NCBI RefSeq assembly: GCF_900103525.1
Contig: NZ_FNHN01000011.1
Span: 62,001 to 126,000, forward strand
DNA: 64,000 bases
Reading direction: 5' to 3'
DNA from: Bacillus sp. OK048
Lineage (GTDB): Bacteria; Bacillota; Bacilli; Bacillales; Cytobacillaceae
Both the position numbers and the translations under genes were made by a program. The stretch's first letter is position 1, and the number at the start of each line of letters is the position of its first letter. The notes under the pieces are model-generated. The model saw nothing but the letters and a program-made list of their open reading frames with translations. It was not told the DNA's origin and did not search any database. This document shows, piece by piece, positions 16,055-24,213 of this stretch.

Positions 16055-16774
16055 GTGAAGAATGTAGAAGTTACGGTACTGCGTTACGACCCTGATGAAA
16101 ATGAAAGCCCAAAGTATCAATCATTTCCAATTGAAGCAAAGAAGAACATGACAGTGTTGGATAGTCTTTTCTTAATTGTCGAGGACCAGGATCCAACTCT
16201 ATCCTTCCGATGTGCCTGTAGATTAGGGATGTGTGGTTCGTGTGGAATGTTAATTAATGGACGCGGCCGTTTGGCCTGCCGGACAAAAATTGAGGAATTA
16301 GGTGATAAAATTACCGTTCAGCCGATGCGGAATCAAACGGTAATTAAAGATTTATCAGTTAATATGGATAATTTCTTTACTAATATGGAAAAGGTTAAAC
16401 CGTATTTTGTTCCTAAAGAAGATACAGATGAATTCAGTATTATTCCACCTTCGTCAGGCAGACGAGAAATTATTGATGAAAATCAAGACTGCATTACATG
16501 TGGCTTATGTTACCAATCCTGTGATGCCGTAGCGATAAGAGGCAATGATTTTATTGGGCCGGCTGCATTAAGCAGAGCTTATAACTTAATCGCAGATGAA
16601 AGAGATGGAGCTAGAGAAGAAAGATTGGATCTGGTTACTGAAGAAGATGGTGCTTTTGGGTGTCACTCATTTGGTGCCTGTGTGGAAGTATGCCCAAAAG
16701 GAATCAAACCGATGGTAACCATCCAAAAAATTAAAATGAAAAAATTAAAGAGATCGCTAGGTTTGAAATGGTAA
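16055..16774 (+). CDS. Succinate dehydrogenase/fumarate reductase-like iron-sulfur subunit
   Basis: A 239-residue SdhB/FrdB-type electron-transfer subunit. The N-terminal plant-type domain carries a 2Fe-2S cluster (Cys55, 60, 63 and 75 in the CRLGMCGSCG and RLAC segments). The C-terminal domain has CITCGLCYQSC (146, 149, 152, 156) and CHSFGACVEVC (203, 209, 213), enough for one 4Fe-4S and one 3Fe-4S cluster. All ligands are present. The start is GTG with AAGGGGG seven bases upstream. It is the first gene of an operon with a cytochrome-b-like anchor, a flavoprotein and a two-subunit hydratase. It should pass electrons from the flavoprotein to quinone. Confidence 0.9.
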   Translation: MKNVEVTVLRYDPDENESPKYQSFPIEAKKNMTVLDSLFLIVEDQDPTLSFRCACRLGMCGSCGMLINGRGRLACRTKIEELGDKITVQPMRNQTVIKDLSVNMDNFFTNMEKVKPYFVPKEDTDEFSIIPPSSGRREIIDENQDCITCGLCYQSCDAVAIRGNDFIGPAALSRAYNLIADERDGAREERLDLVTEEDGAFGCHSFGACVEVCPKGIKPMVTIQKIKMKKLKRSLGLKW

Positions 16775-16797
16775 TCATTATTTGAGGAGATGGTAGC

Positions 16798-17181
16798 ATG
16801 GCTAATCCACAATTAAAAACAATTCAACAGCAAGAAAAGATTGCGGGTATGAAGTTGAAACAGAGACCTTTTGTAGGTTATATCGCATGGCTGGTTCAAA
16901 GAATAACGGCAGTACTGTTGTTAGTATTATTGCCTTTAAAAATCTATAGTGGTTATGCTATGGCTGGGAAATTGCCAGGAATTGGCGTGCTTTCAACCTT
17001 GCACTTAAATGCATTTTTAGACGCATTTTTAATCTTTGCACTTATCTTTCATGCATTATATGGTTTCCGAGTCATTCTAATTGATGTTGGCTGGGTCAAG
17101 GATAACCGAAGTGTCTTTAAGCTTTTTACCATCATCGGTGCTATTTTATGTGCGGTGACATTTTTCTTCCTAGTTTCATAG
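16798..17181 (+). CDS. Succinate dehydrogenase-like cytochrome b/membrane anchor subunit
   Basis: A 127-residue protein with three TM helices. GYIAWLVQRITAVLLLVLLP resembles the first helix of SdhC (W-x-x-(H/Q)-R-(I/L)-(T/S)-(G/A)), and TM2 and TM3 carry His in STLHLNAF and FHALYGFRV, the H-x-x-x-G-x-R pattern used for haem or quinone binding. Only one anchor subunit is encoded, as in some Firmicutes. It lies between the Fe-S and flavoprotein genes. Confidence 0.8.
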   Translation: MANPQLKTIQQQEKIAGMKLKQRPFVGYIAWLVQRITAVLLLVLLPLKIYSGYAMAGKLPGIGVLSTLHLNAFLDAFLIFALIFHALYGFRVILIDVGWVKDNRSVFKLFTIIGAILCAVTFFFLVS

Positions 17182-17225
17182 AAACCAATTTTCGTTAAAC
17201 AACTTGATAAAAGAAGGTGAATGTT

Positions 17226-18962
17226 TTGGAACATATTGAAGCAGATGTTCTCATTTTAGGAAGCGGGGGAGCAGGTTTATTTGCTGCTCACCATGCAGCA
17301 GACCTTGATCCGAATCTAAAGATTATTGTTTCTGCAAAAGGATTAATAGGAAAAAGTGGATGTACGCGGATGGTTCAGGGCGGTTATAATGTCGTCCTTC
17401 ACCCAGATGACTCATTAGATAAACATTTTAAAGATACCATTAAAGGCGGAGGGGGCATTAACAATCAAGAAATGGCATGGGCCCTTGTAAGTGATGCACC
17501 AAAAAGAATAAGAGAGTTAGAGACAAAGATGGGTGTGTTTTTTGATAGAAATGAAGACGGTACCATTCATCAAAAACCGTTTGCTGGACAATCCTTTGAC
17601 CGTACTGTACACCGTGGGGATTTAACAGGTATTGAAATCATATCTAGAATGCGAGATCAGCTGTTTGCTAAACCAAATGTCATTACCTGGGATGAAGTAA
17701 GGGCCATTGACTTATTAGTTGATGATGAACGTCAATGTGTAGCAGGCTGTCTCATGCTTAATATGAGAACAGGGAAATTCATTGTCGTTCATTGTAAAGC
17801 CGTGATTGTTGGTACCGGCGGGGCAGCTACTATGTATAAAATTGCCACTCCAAGTCTTGAAAAGGCCGGAGATGGGATGGCCATGTGTTATCGCGCCGGG
17901 ACAGAGTTTATGGATATGGAAATGATGCAGTTTCATCCAACAGGTCTGCTTGCGGAAAACTCTCGTCTAAATGGCGGGGTATTGGAAGAAGGTCTGCGAG
18001 GTGCTGGTGGTTACCTCATTAATTCTTTAGGTGAGCGGTTTATGAAAAATTATGATCCAGAACGAATGGAGCGATCGACAAGAGACCGTGTCTCAAGAGC
18101 TGCCTATATGGAAATCATGGAGGGCCGTGGTACACCACTTGGCGGGGTTTACGTCGATGTATCCCATTTAGGGAAAGAAAATGTTCGTAAAATGTTCCCA
18201 GGAATGGTTGAACGGTGTCGTGATGTAGGAAGAGATTTAAGCGTTGAGCCTGTCGAGATTTCCCCTGCAGCTCATTTTCAAATGGGCGGTGTCCGAGTTT
18301 CGGTAGATTGTGAATCAAATATTGAAGGCCTTTTCGTAGCAGGTGAAGATGCCGCCGGGGTCCATGGTGCGAATCGACTTGGTGGGAATGGAGTATGCGA
18401 TTCAACCGTATTTGGTGCCAGAGCTGGAGATGCAGTGGTTTCCTATATCAAAAATCGAAGCACCCTAGCAAAGGTTTCAGAAACACAGGTTCATACGATG
18501 ATGGAAGAAATGTTAGAGCCATTTAAGCGAAGTGAAGGTGAAAATCCATTCTATATTCGGAATGACCTTAAAAACTTAATGTGGGAAAAAGTTGGGCTAG
18601 TCCGTAATCAAAAGGACCTCCAATTTGCTGAAATACAACTCCAAGTCCTTGAAGAAAGAATACAGAAGATTAGTATAAAAGGTCCTACAAAATATAATCT
18701 GACCTGGCAGGAGTATATGAATGTCAGAAACCTTGTCACAATCGCTAAAATGGTCACCAAAAGTGCGTTGATGCGTACGGAAAGCAGGGGCTCTCATTAT
18801 CGTGAGGATTTCCCTGAGAGTAATGATGAAAAATGGTTAAATAATATTTATGTCACCAAAACGGAAAAGGATGAACCACACTATTGGACTGAAGATGTAA
18901 AGCAAACACACATAAATGTCAGTGAAATCAAAGGCTATAAAGTGCTAGCTACATCAAAATAA
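17226..18962 (+). CDS. Fumarate reductase/succinate dehydrogenase-like flavoprotein subunit
   Basis: An approximately 578-residue FrdA/SdhA-family flavoprotein. VLILGSGGAGLFAAHHA is the FAD dinucleotide motif; HPTG (His237), the TRDRVSRA Arg286, AAHFQMGG (His350) and GANRLGG (Arg384) are catalytic or substrate-binding residues kept from FrdA. Three differences stand out. The His that anchors FAD covalently is replaced by Cys46 (GCTRMVQGG). The substrate-binding Thr of the TEG motif is Glu254 (LEEGLRG). The Thr before the second His is Ala348. These suggest non-covalent FAD and a substrate other than succinate. TTG 17226 fits the AAGG site better than GTG 17217. Confidence 0.88.
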   Translation: MEHIEADVLILGSGGAGLFAAHHAADLDPNLKIIVSAKGLIGKSGCTRMVQGGYNVVLHPDDSLDKHFKDTIKGGGGINNQEMAWALVSDAPKRIRELETKMGVFFDRNEDGTIHQKPFAGQSFDRTVHRGDLTGIEIISRMRDQLFAKPNVITWDEVRAIDLLVDDERQCVAGCLMLNMRTGKFIVVHCKAVIVGTGGAATMYKIATPSLEKAGDGMAMCYRAGTEFMDMEMMQFHPTGLLAENSRLNGGVLEEGLRGAGGYLINSLGERFMKNYDPERMERSTRDRVSRAAYMEIMEGRGTPLGGVYVDVSHLGKENVRKMFPGMVERCRDVGRDLSVEPVEISPAAHFQMGGVRVSVDCESNIEGLFVAGEDAAGVHGANRLGGNGVCDSTVFGARAGDAVVSYIKNRSTLAKVSETQVHTMMEEMLEPFKRSEGENPFYIRNDLKNLMWEKVGLVRNQKDLQFAEIQLQVLEERIQKISIKGPTKYNLTWQEYMNVRNLVTIAKMVTKSALMRTESRGSHYREDFPESNDEKWLNNIYVTKTEKDEPHYWTEDVKQTHINVSEIKGYKVLATSK

Positions 18963-18975
18963 AGGGGTGCAATTG

Positions 18976-19902
18976 ATGGCTGTAAAAGACTATGCTGCTG
19001 ACTATCAAAAAATTTGGGATTTCGATGAGGGTTTTTATCAGAGTGTAGAAGAGACATGTAAGACCCTTTATATAGAATCTCTTAAGGATTTACCACCTGA
19101 TGTCAGAACCGCATTACAAAATGCCTTGGAAAAAGAAACCTTGAAAACGGGTAAAGAAATCTTAGAAACATTGGTAAAAACGGTTTCGGTAGCTGATGAC
19201 CAAAAACTATTAATCTGTCAGGACACAGGAATACCTGTATTCTTTATTAAAGTAGGAAACCAGGTTCGCTTTGATGGTTTACGTTTAGAACAGGCTATTA
19301 AGAAAGGGGTAGAGCGTGCAACGCTTGAACACCCTTTACGGAGTAGTATTGTTAATACCTTAACCAGGAAGAACCATGGTACGTCCACTGGAAATCAAGT
19401 TCCTGTTATTCATTATGAATTCGTCGAGGGAAATGAGTTGGAACTTCTCATTGTTCCTAAGGGTTCAGGGTCTGAAAATATGAGCTATTTGAAAATGTTA
19501 ACACCTGCCGCTGGGATTCAGGGTATTAAAAAATATGTATTAGAGTGTGTATTTGAGTCTGGGGCTAATCCTTGTCCACCTACTATTGTAGGGATTGGAA
19601 TTGGTGGAACGGCAGATAAATGTGCAGCATTAGCGAAAAAGGCAGCAGCCAGAGAAGTAGGTTCCCCGAATCCAGATCCACTGGTTAGGAAGCTAGAGGA
19701 AGAATTATATGAGTTAATTAATGAATTAGGGATCGGAGCACATGGTTTAGGCGGCAATACCACGGCTTTAGCGGTTCATATTGAATCAGCTGATACACAT
19801 ATGACGTGTAATCCAGTCGCAGTTAACATGATGTGCTGGCCGGCAAGAAGGATGCGTGCAACCTTTAGGCAGGAAGATAACGGGCCAGAGATCACCTATT
19901 AA
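18976..19902 (+). CDS. Class I fumarase/L(+)-tartrate dehydratase-type alpha subunit
   Basis: A 308-residue alpha subunit of a two-component class I (4Fe-4S) hydratase. Cluster cysteines are visible in ICQDTGIPVFF, GANPCPPTIVGIG and MTCNPVAVNMMCWPARR; GIGGTADKCAALAKKA and GLGGNTTALAVHIE are typical of FumA/TtdA. Such enzymes add water across trans-alkenedioates such as fumarate or mesaconate. The start is ATG 18976, six bases after AGGGGTG. It follows the SDH-like flavoprotein by 13 bp, so the pair repeats the dehydrogenation-hydration order of the TCA cycle. Confidence 0.9.
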   Translation: MAVKDYAADYQKIWDFDEGFYQSVEETCKTLYIESLKDLPPDVRTALQNALEKETLKTGKEILETLVKTVSVADDQKLLICQDTGIPVFFIKVGNQVRFDGLRLEQAIKKGVERATLEHPLRSSIVNTLTRKNHGTSTGNQVPVIHYEFVEGNELELLIVPKGSGSENMSYLKMLTPAAGIQGIKKYVLECVFESGANPCPPTIVGIGIGGTADKCAALAKKAAAREVGSPNPDPLVRKLEEELYELINELGIGAHGLGGNTTALAVHIESADTHMTCNPVAVNMMCWPARRMRATFRQEDNGPEITY

Positions 19903-19923
19903 CAATGAAGGAAGGTAAAGCGG

Positions 19924-20520
19924 ATGGCACATTATCATTTAAGAGCACCTTTAACGGATGTGGATATCGACCAATTATATGCCGGGGATACGGTAACTCT
20001 GGAAGGACATATTTTTGGCATTCGTGATGCGAATTTAATTCGCCTTTTTGACAAAGGGATTGAACTGCCAGAGGATTTAATTCCACAGCTCAAAGGCTCT
20101 ATAGGGCTGCATACAGCACCAGGAGTGAGGAAGCTGCCTGATGGAAAATACGAAAAGGTTAGTATTGGTACGACCACCAGTTATCGTATGGACCGATTTA
20201 CACCTGGGTTGATGGAGAAATATGGAATGAAAGTAATTGTTGGAAAAGGAGGACTTCTTGAGGAAGGCTCCCAAGCACTAATAGATTTCAAAGGGTGCTA
20301 TTTTACTATTCTAGGAGGATCTGCAGCCTTGGAGACAACTCAAGTAGAAGAAATTGAAGATGTTTGGTGGGAAGATTTGATGCCTGAAGCCATATGGAAA
20401 TTTAGGGTCAAGGATTTTGGTCCACTGATTGTTTCAATCGATTCACATGGAAACAACAAATACAAAGACATCAAAAAAGATGCCAAGGTAAAATTAGAAG
20501 AGATGAAAAGGCAGCTTTGA
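19924..20520 (+). CDS. Class I fumarase/L(+)-tartrate dehydratase-type beta subunit
   Basis: A 198-residue beta subunit. Family marks are LRAPLTDVDIDQLYAGDTVTLEG at the N-terminus, TTSYRMDRFTPGLMEKYG, VGKGG, and the C-terminal EIEDVWWEDLMPEAIWKFRV followed by DFGPLIVSIDSHGN. The usual VEWxDLGMPEA segment reads VWWEDLMPEA. It begins 22 bp after the alpha subunit and completes the enzyme. Confidence 0.9.
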   Translation: MAHYHLRAPLTDVDIDQLYAGDTVTLEGHIFGIRDANLIRLFDKGIELPEDLIPQLKGSIGLHTAPGVRKLPDGKYEKVSIGTTTSYRMDRFTPGLMEKYGMKVIVGKGGLLEEGSQALIDFKGCYFTILGGSAALETTQVEEIEDVWWEDLMPEAIWKFRVKDFGPLIVSIDSHGNNKYKDIKKDAKVKLEEMKRQL

Positions 20521-20553
20521 TTTAGGTTCTTTTCTAAAAAAGGAGTCCTGCAG

Positions 20554-21321
20554 ATGATACTATCACTGTTTGTGATCGGTCTATTTTCTGGAATTTTAAC
20601 AGGATTATTATCGATCGGTGGGGGAATCATTTTAATTTTCTTATTAATGATTATTCCTCCACTACTGTTGAATACGACCTTTCCTATGCATACGATATTC
20701 TCTTTTTCTATCATGCAAGCTTTTTTCTCTAGTTTGTCAGGAGGATATTATTATATAAGGAATAAGCTTGTCGATACAAAAATTATGTTTATGCTCGGGA
20801 TTCCAGCTATGTTTGGCGGTTTTGTCGGGGTATTATTTGCAAATCAAATTTCTGACTTTAGTTTAACAATACTCTTTGCAACCTTTGCCGCTATCTCTGC
20901 AATCCTTATGCAAATACCAACCAGTAAGGCAGTCCCTACACCTTTTATTCCTTCGAAAAAGACCTGGGCTGTAAGCATCCTGTTCGGTGTTATTATTGGC
21001 GTCCTTGGAGGGCTTGTTGGTTTATCTGCCGGATTTATTTTTGTTCCCTTAATGCTCTATTTTTATAAATTACCGATTAAAATGGCGATTGGCACGAGTT
21101 TAATCACATGCTTTTTATTGGCCGCAGGCAGTCTCATTTCAAAATTAAGTATCAGTGACATTAACTATGGGCAGGTGGCAGTGTTAATTGCTGGCGGGAT
21201 TATTGGAGCACAAATTGGAGGGCGCATTACTAAAAAAATGAATTCTATTACCTTAAAAAGAATTGCTGCCTATTCTATTTTGATCGTAAGCTGTAAGCTA
21301 TTTTACGATTTATTCACTTAA
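20554..21321 (+). CDS. TauE/SafE family anion exporter
   Basis: A 255-residue protein with about eight TM helices of the TauE/SafE family (COG0730): GLFSGILTGLLSIGGGIILIF near the N-terminus and the repeat IGVLGGLVGLSAGFIFVPLMLYFY near residue 150, plus GTSLITCFLLAAGSLISK. Members export sulfite or sulfoacetate in organosulfonate degradation. Here it lies between the SDH/fumarase-like operon and suyAB, so sulfite export is a good inference. Confidence 0.85.
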   Translation: MILSLFVIGLFSGILTGLLSIGGGIILIFLLMIIPPLLLNTTFPMHTIFSFSIMQAFFSSLSGGYYYIRNKLVDTKIMFMLGIPAMFGGFVGVLFANQISDFSLTILFATFAAISAILMQIPTSKAVPTPFIPSKKTWAVSILFGVIIGVLGGLVGLSAGFIFVPLMLYFYKLPIKMAIGTSLITCFLLAAGSLISKLSISDINYGQVAVLIAGGIIGAQIGGRITKKMNSITLKRIAAYSILIVSCKLFYDLFT

Positions 21322-21352
21322 TTTAAAAAAATTCAAAAAATTCAAAATAAGA

Positions 21353-21415
21353 GTTGACGGATATACATCTTGATGTTTTAATAAGTATAGGCACAGTGGT
21401 TGGGTCACTCAACCA
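21353..21415 (+). promoter_or_regulatory. Promoter and operator copy 3 of the sulfonate regulon
   Basis: TTGACG (from about 21353) begins a promoter region, with several weak -10 candidates about 17 bases later. TGGTTGGGTCACTCAACCA (21397-21415) is almost the same as copy 2 and ends 28 bp before the suyA start, where a bound repressor would block transcription. Confidence 0.65.
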
Positions 21416-21443
21416 AATAAAGTAAATCTAAGGAGGTTAAAAA

Positions 21444-21788
21444 ATGAGTTATCACTACCAATCTAGTACTGCTGTAAAAAGTCAGAATGATGAGTCTAAA
21501 AGTGTTTCAACCCACAAGTTTTTGATCCACCAAAAAGGGGATCATGTAGGTGTCGCAACTACACCTATCGTTGAAGGGGAAAAGGTAATCGGGGTATTCA
21601 TGGATGATAATTCCGAAATTGAAGTAGTATCACGCGGTGATATTCCTTTAGGTCATAAGATTTCTTTAGTTGAGCTTAATGAGGGCGAGCCAGTGTTAAA
21701 GTACGGTGTTCAGGTTGGAATTACTACTTGTAATTGGGTTGTAGGAGATTATGTACACACCCATAATATTAAAACTGCGAGGTGGTAG
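21444..21788 (+). CDS. suyA: (R)-sulfolactate sulfo-lyase small (alpha) subunit
   Basis: A 114-residue SAF-domain protein homologous to the N-terminus of UxaA-type dehydratases. [36 protein letters not shown] and the end [13 protein letters not shown] match SuyA subunits. With SuyB it splits (R)-3-sulfolactate to pyruvate and sulfite in the cytoplasm. Its stop codon overlaps the suyB start region (21782), as expected for coupled translation. The alternative is a small altronate dehydratase subunit, but the length and the split form fit SuyA better. Confidence 0.85.
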   Translation: MSYHYQSSTAVKSQNDESKSVSTHKFLIHQKGDHVGVATTPIVEGEKVIGVFMDDNSEIEVVSRGDIPLGHKISLVELNEGEPVLKYGVQVGITTCNWVVGDYVHTHNIKTARW

Positions 21789-22951
21789 GAAAAATGGAAA
21801 AACAAATTTTTGGTTATCGTCGTGAAAATGGCAAGGTTGGTATACGTAATCATGTAATAATTTTACCTGTAGATGATATTTCAAACGCAGCTTGTGAAGC
21901 GGTTGCAAAGCAAGTTCAAGGAACTTTAGCTCTTCCTCACTCGTATGGTCGATTACAATACGGACCAGATTTAGATTTACACTTCAGAACAATGATTGGA
22001 ACGGGTTCCAATCCAAACGTGGCAGCTGCTATTGTCATTGGGATTGAAGAAAATTGGACTAAAAAGATTGCCGATGGAATTGCTGAAACTGGAAAACCAG
22101 TTGCCTATTTCTCGATTGAAGGTAATGGAGATTTCGAAACAATCAAAAATGCTTCTTGGAAAGCGAAAGAATTTGTTCAATGGGCGTCAGAGCTTCAAAG
22201 AGAGCCGGTTGAATTAAAAGATCTAACGATAAGTATTAAATGTGGTGAATCTGATACGACAACAGGATTAGGTTCTTGTCCAACCGTATCTCAAGCAGTA
22301 GACCGCTTAGTTGATGCAGGGGCAACCGTCTTTTTTGGAGAAACTTCTGAACTTACAGGCGGCGAACATCTGATTCGGAACAGAATGGCCACTCCTGAAC
22401 TGGAAGATAAATTCATGGCAGTATTTGACGATTATATCGGCGAGATTATTTCAAAAGGTGTAGATTTATTAGGTTCTCAGCCTACGCAAGGTAATATCGC
22501 AGGCGGACTTTCTACAATTGAGGAAAAAGCTCTTGGAAATATTGCAAAAACAGGTTCTAAACAAGTGATAGGGGTATTAGAACCAGCGGAAGCACCTGCA
22601 AACGGAAACGGATTATATTTTATGGATACATCTTCAGCAGCTGCAGAGTGTATTACCCTAATGGCCGCAGCCGGAGCTGTCCTACATTTATTCCCAACAG
22701 GTCAAGGAAACATAATTGGAAACCCTATTGAACCTGTTATAAAAGTAACTGCCAACCCTAATACAGCTGCAACGATGAGCGAACATATTGATGTAGATGT
22801 AAAAGGATTATTAGCGCGTGAAATTACATTAGAAGAAGCTGGAGATGCACTTATGGAAACCATTTGTCGTACCGTCAATGGCAGACTAACGAGTGCAGAA
22901 GCATTAGGACATCGTGAATTCGTCATGACAAAGCTTTATAGAAGTGCATAA
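21782..22951 (+). CDS. suyB: (R)-sulfolactate sulfo-lyase large (beta) subunit
   Basis: A 389-residue protein of the UxaA/GarD C-terminal family, closest in recalled sequence to Suy[115 protein letters not shown] and [14 protein letters not shown]. It probably eliminates sulfite from 3-sulfolactate, giving pyruvate. If the substrate were altronate, hexuronate genes would be expected nearby; instead there are exporters and SDH/fumarase-like genes. ATG 21794 is a possible alternative to the start at 21782, which overlaps suyA. Confidence 0.88.
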   Translation: MVGKMEKQIFGYRRENGKVGIRNHVIILPVDDISNAACEAVAKQVQGTLALPHSYGRLQYGPDLDLHFRTMIGTGSNPNVAAAIVIGIEENWTKKIADGIAETGKPVAYFSIEGNGDFETIKNASWKAKEFVQWASELQREPVELKDLTISIKCGESDTTTGLGSCPTVSQAVDRLVDAGATVFFGETSELTGGEHLIRNRMATPELEDKFMAVFDDYIGEIISKGVDLLGSQPTQGNIAGGLSTIEEKALGNIAKTGSKQVIGVLEPAEAPANGNGLYFMDTSSAAAECITLMAAAGAVLHLFPTGQGNIIGNPIEPVIKVTANPNTAATMSEHIDVDVKGLLAREITLEEAGDALMETICRTVNGRLTSAEALGHREFVMTKLYRSA

Positions 22952-22959
22952 TGAATTCA

Positions 22960-23000
22960 ATTCTCCCTACTACTTTTGTTGTAGGGAGATGATTTTTTAT
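22960..23000 (+). terminator. Terminator after suyAB
   Basis: TCTCCCTAC (22962-22970) pairs with GTAGGGAGA (22981-22989), followed by TGATTTTTTAT. Confidence 0.8.
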
Positions 23001-23032
23001 ATGAATGATTAATAGAAAAAGGATGATTACAA

Positions 23033-24088
23033 GTGGAACATTTTGCGGTGGAGGACCTAAAAGTATATTGTAAAAAACTATTAATCAATGTTGGGGTTAA
23101 TGAGGAAGATGCAAGAATTGCGAGTGAGTCCTTGATACAGGCTAATCTAGAGGGTGTACACAGTCATGGAATCAGCAGACTGCCTATTTACTTGAAACGT
23201 CTAGCAGAAGGAAGAATAAATCCAAATCCTAGCATTGACCTTAATGAAAAAACTCATTCACTTCTGATGGTAAACGGTGATAATGGTTTGGGCCAGGTTG
23301 TCGGGTACCATGCAATAAAAAAAGGAATTGAAATGGCGAAGGAGTCTGGTGTTGTTGTCATTGGGGTCAACAATAGTAACCACTTTGGAACTGCTTCATT
23401 TTTTTGTCAACTAGCATGTGAAGAGAATCTCGCCTGCATCGGTTTCACAAACTCGCCATCTGCAATTGCTCCTTGGGGTGGAAGAAGTCCTTTTTTTGGA
23501 ACCAATCCAATTGCCTTCGGATTTCCCACAGGCAATGACACACCTGTTATTATTGATCTATCGACAAGTATTGTTGCCAGAGGAAAAATCATCCTAGCAG
23601 CAAAACAAGGAAACGAGATTCCAAGTGGGTGGGCTTTAGATGAAAATGGCCATTCAACAACAGATCCCAATCAAGCCTTGGACGGTTCTGTATTGCCATT
23701 AGGCGGAGCAAAAGGGTCAGCACTGGCTTTAGGGGTAGAAATCCTAACAGGTATTCTATCAGGAGCAGCCTTTGGACCACATGTTAATAATATATATGAT
23801 GAAAATGTAAAGGATAACGCAAATGTAGGTCATTTTTTTATTTTACTAAATATTGAAAAATTCATGAGTGTAGAACTTTTTACAACTTATATAAACAGTT
23901 TATTAACTGAAATGAAAGAACTACCAAAAGTACCTGGGGTAGACGAAATTCGCTATCCAGGTGAAAGAAGAAAAAAAGAATCATCGTTAAATATGGAAGC
24001 TGGTATTCCATTGTCCGATATAGTAAAAAATGAGCTTTCAGAATTAGGGAGGCGCGTGCAAATTTTGTTTCCAGAGCCAATAAATTAA
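23033..24088 (+). CDS. Malate/L-lactate dehydrogenase family protein, ComC ((R)-sulfolactate dehydrogenase)-like
   Basis: A 351-residue NAD(P)-dependent dehydrogenase of the Ldh2 family (not Rossmann type): GVHSHGISRLPIYLKRL with the catalytic His near residue 45, VVVIGVNNSNHFGTASFF, GGRSPFFGTNPIAFGFP, DLSTSIVARGKI and LPLGGAKGSALALGVEIL. ComC members interconvert (R)-sulfolactate and sulfopyruvate. Next to suyAB that is the most likely reaction, although malate, ureidoglycolate or other 2-hydroxyacids cannot be excluded. The start is probably GTG 23033. Confidence 0.8.
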   Translation: MEHFAVEDLKVYCKKLLINVGVNEEDARIASESLIQANLEGVHSHGISRLPIYLKRLAEGRINPNPSIDLNEKTHSLLMVNGDNGLGQVVGYHAIKKGIEMAKESGVVVIGVNNSNHFGTASFFCQLACEENLACIGFTNSPSAIAPWGGRSPFFGTNPIAFGFPTGNDTPVIIDLSTSIVARGKIILAAKQGNEIPSGWALDENGHSTTDPNQALDGSVLPLGGAKGSALALGVEILTGILSGAAFGPHVNNIYDENVKDNANVGHFFILLNIEKFMSVELFTTYINSLLTEMKELPKVPGVDEIRYPGERRKKESSLNMEAGIPLSDIVKNELSELGRRVQILFPEPIN

Positions 24089-24213
24089 GTAGTAAATAAC
24101 GAACCTGATGTGATAAAATTTTACTACAATGTTCGTTTTACAATAGGACAAAGGTTTTAAAAGCTATGTTAGGAAACTAAAGTTTTTTAATTTAGCTGAG
24201 AGGAGGGAACTAA

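Noticed and set aside
16055..20520. Ordinary TCA-cycle succinate dehydrogenase and fumarase
   Set aside because: Bacillus sdhCAB and the class II fumarase have a different gene order and type; here a class I fumarase, a flavoprotein with altered active-site residues and an operator shared with suyAB argue for a specialised pathway.
21444..22951. Altronate dehydratase (UxaA) instead of SuyAB
   Set aside because: UxaA of Bacillus is one fused protein, no hexuronate genes are nearby, and the split subunits with [10 protein letters not shown] and EALGHREFV ends plus exporters fit sulfolactate sulfo-lyase better.
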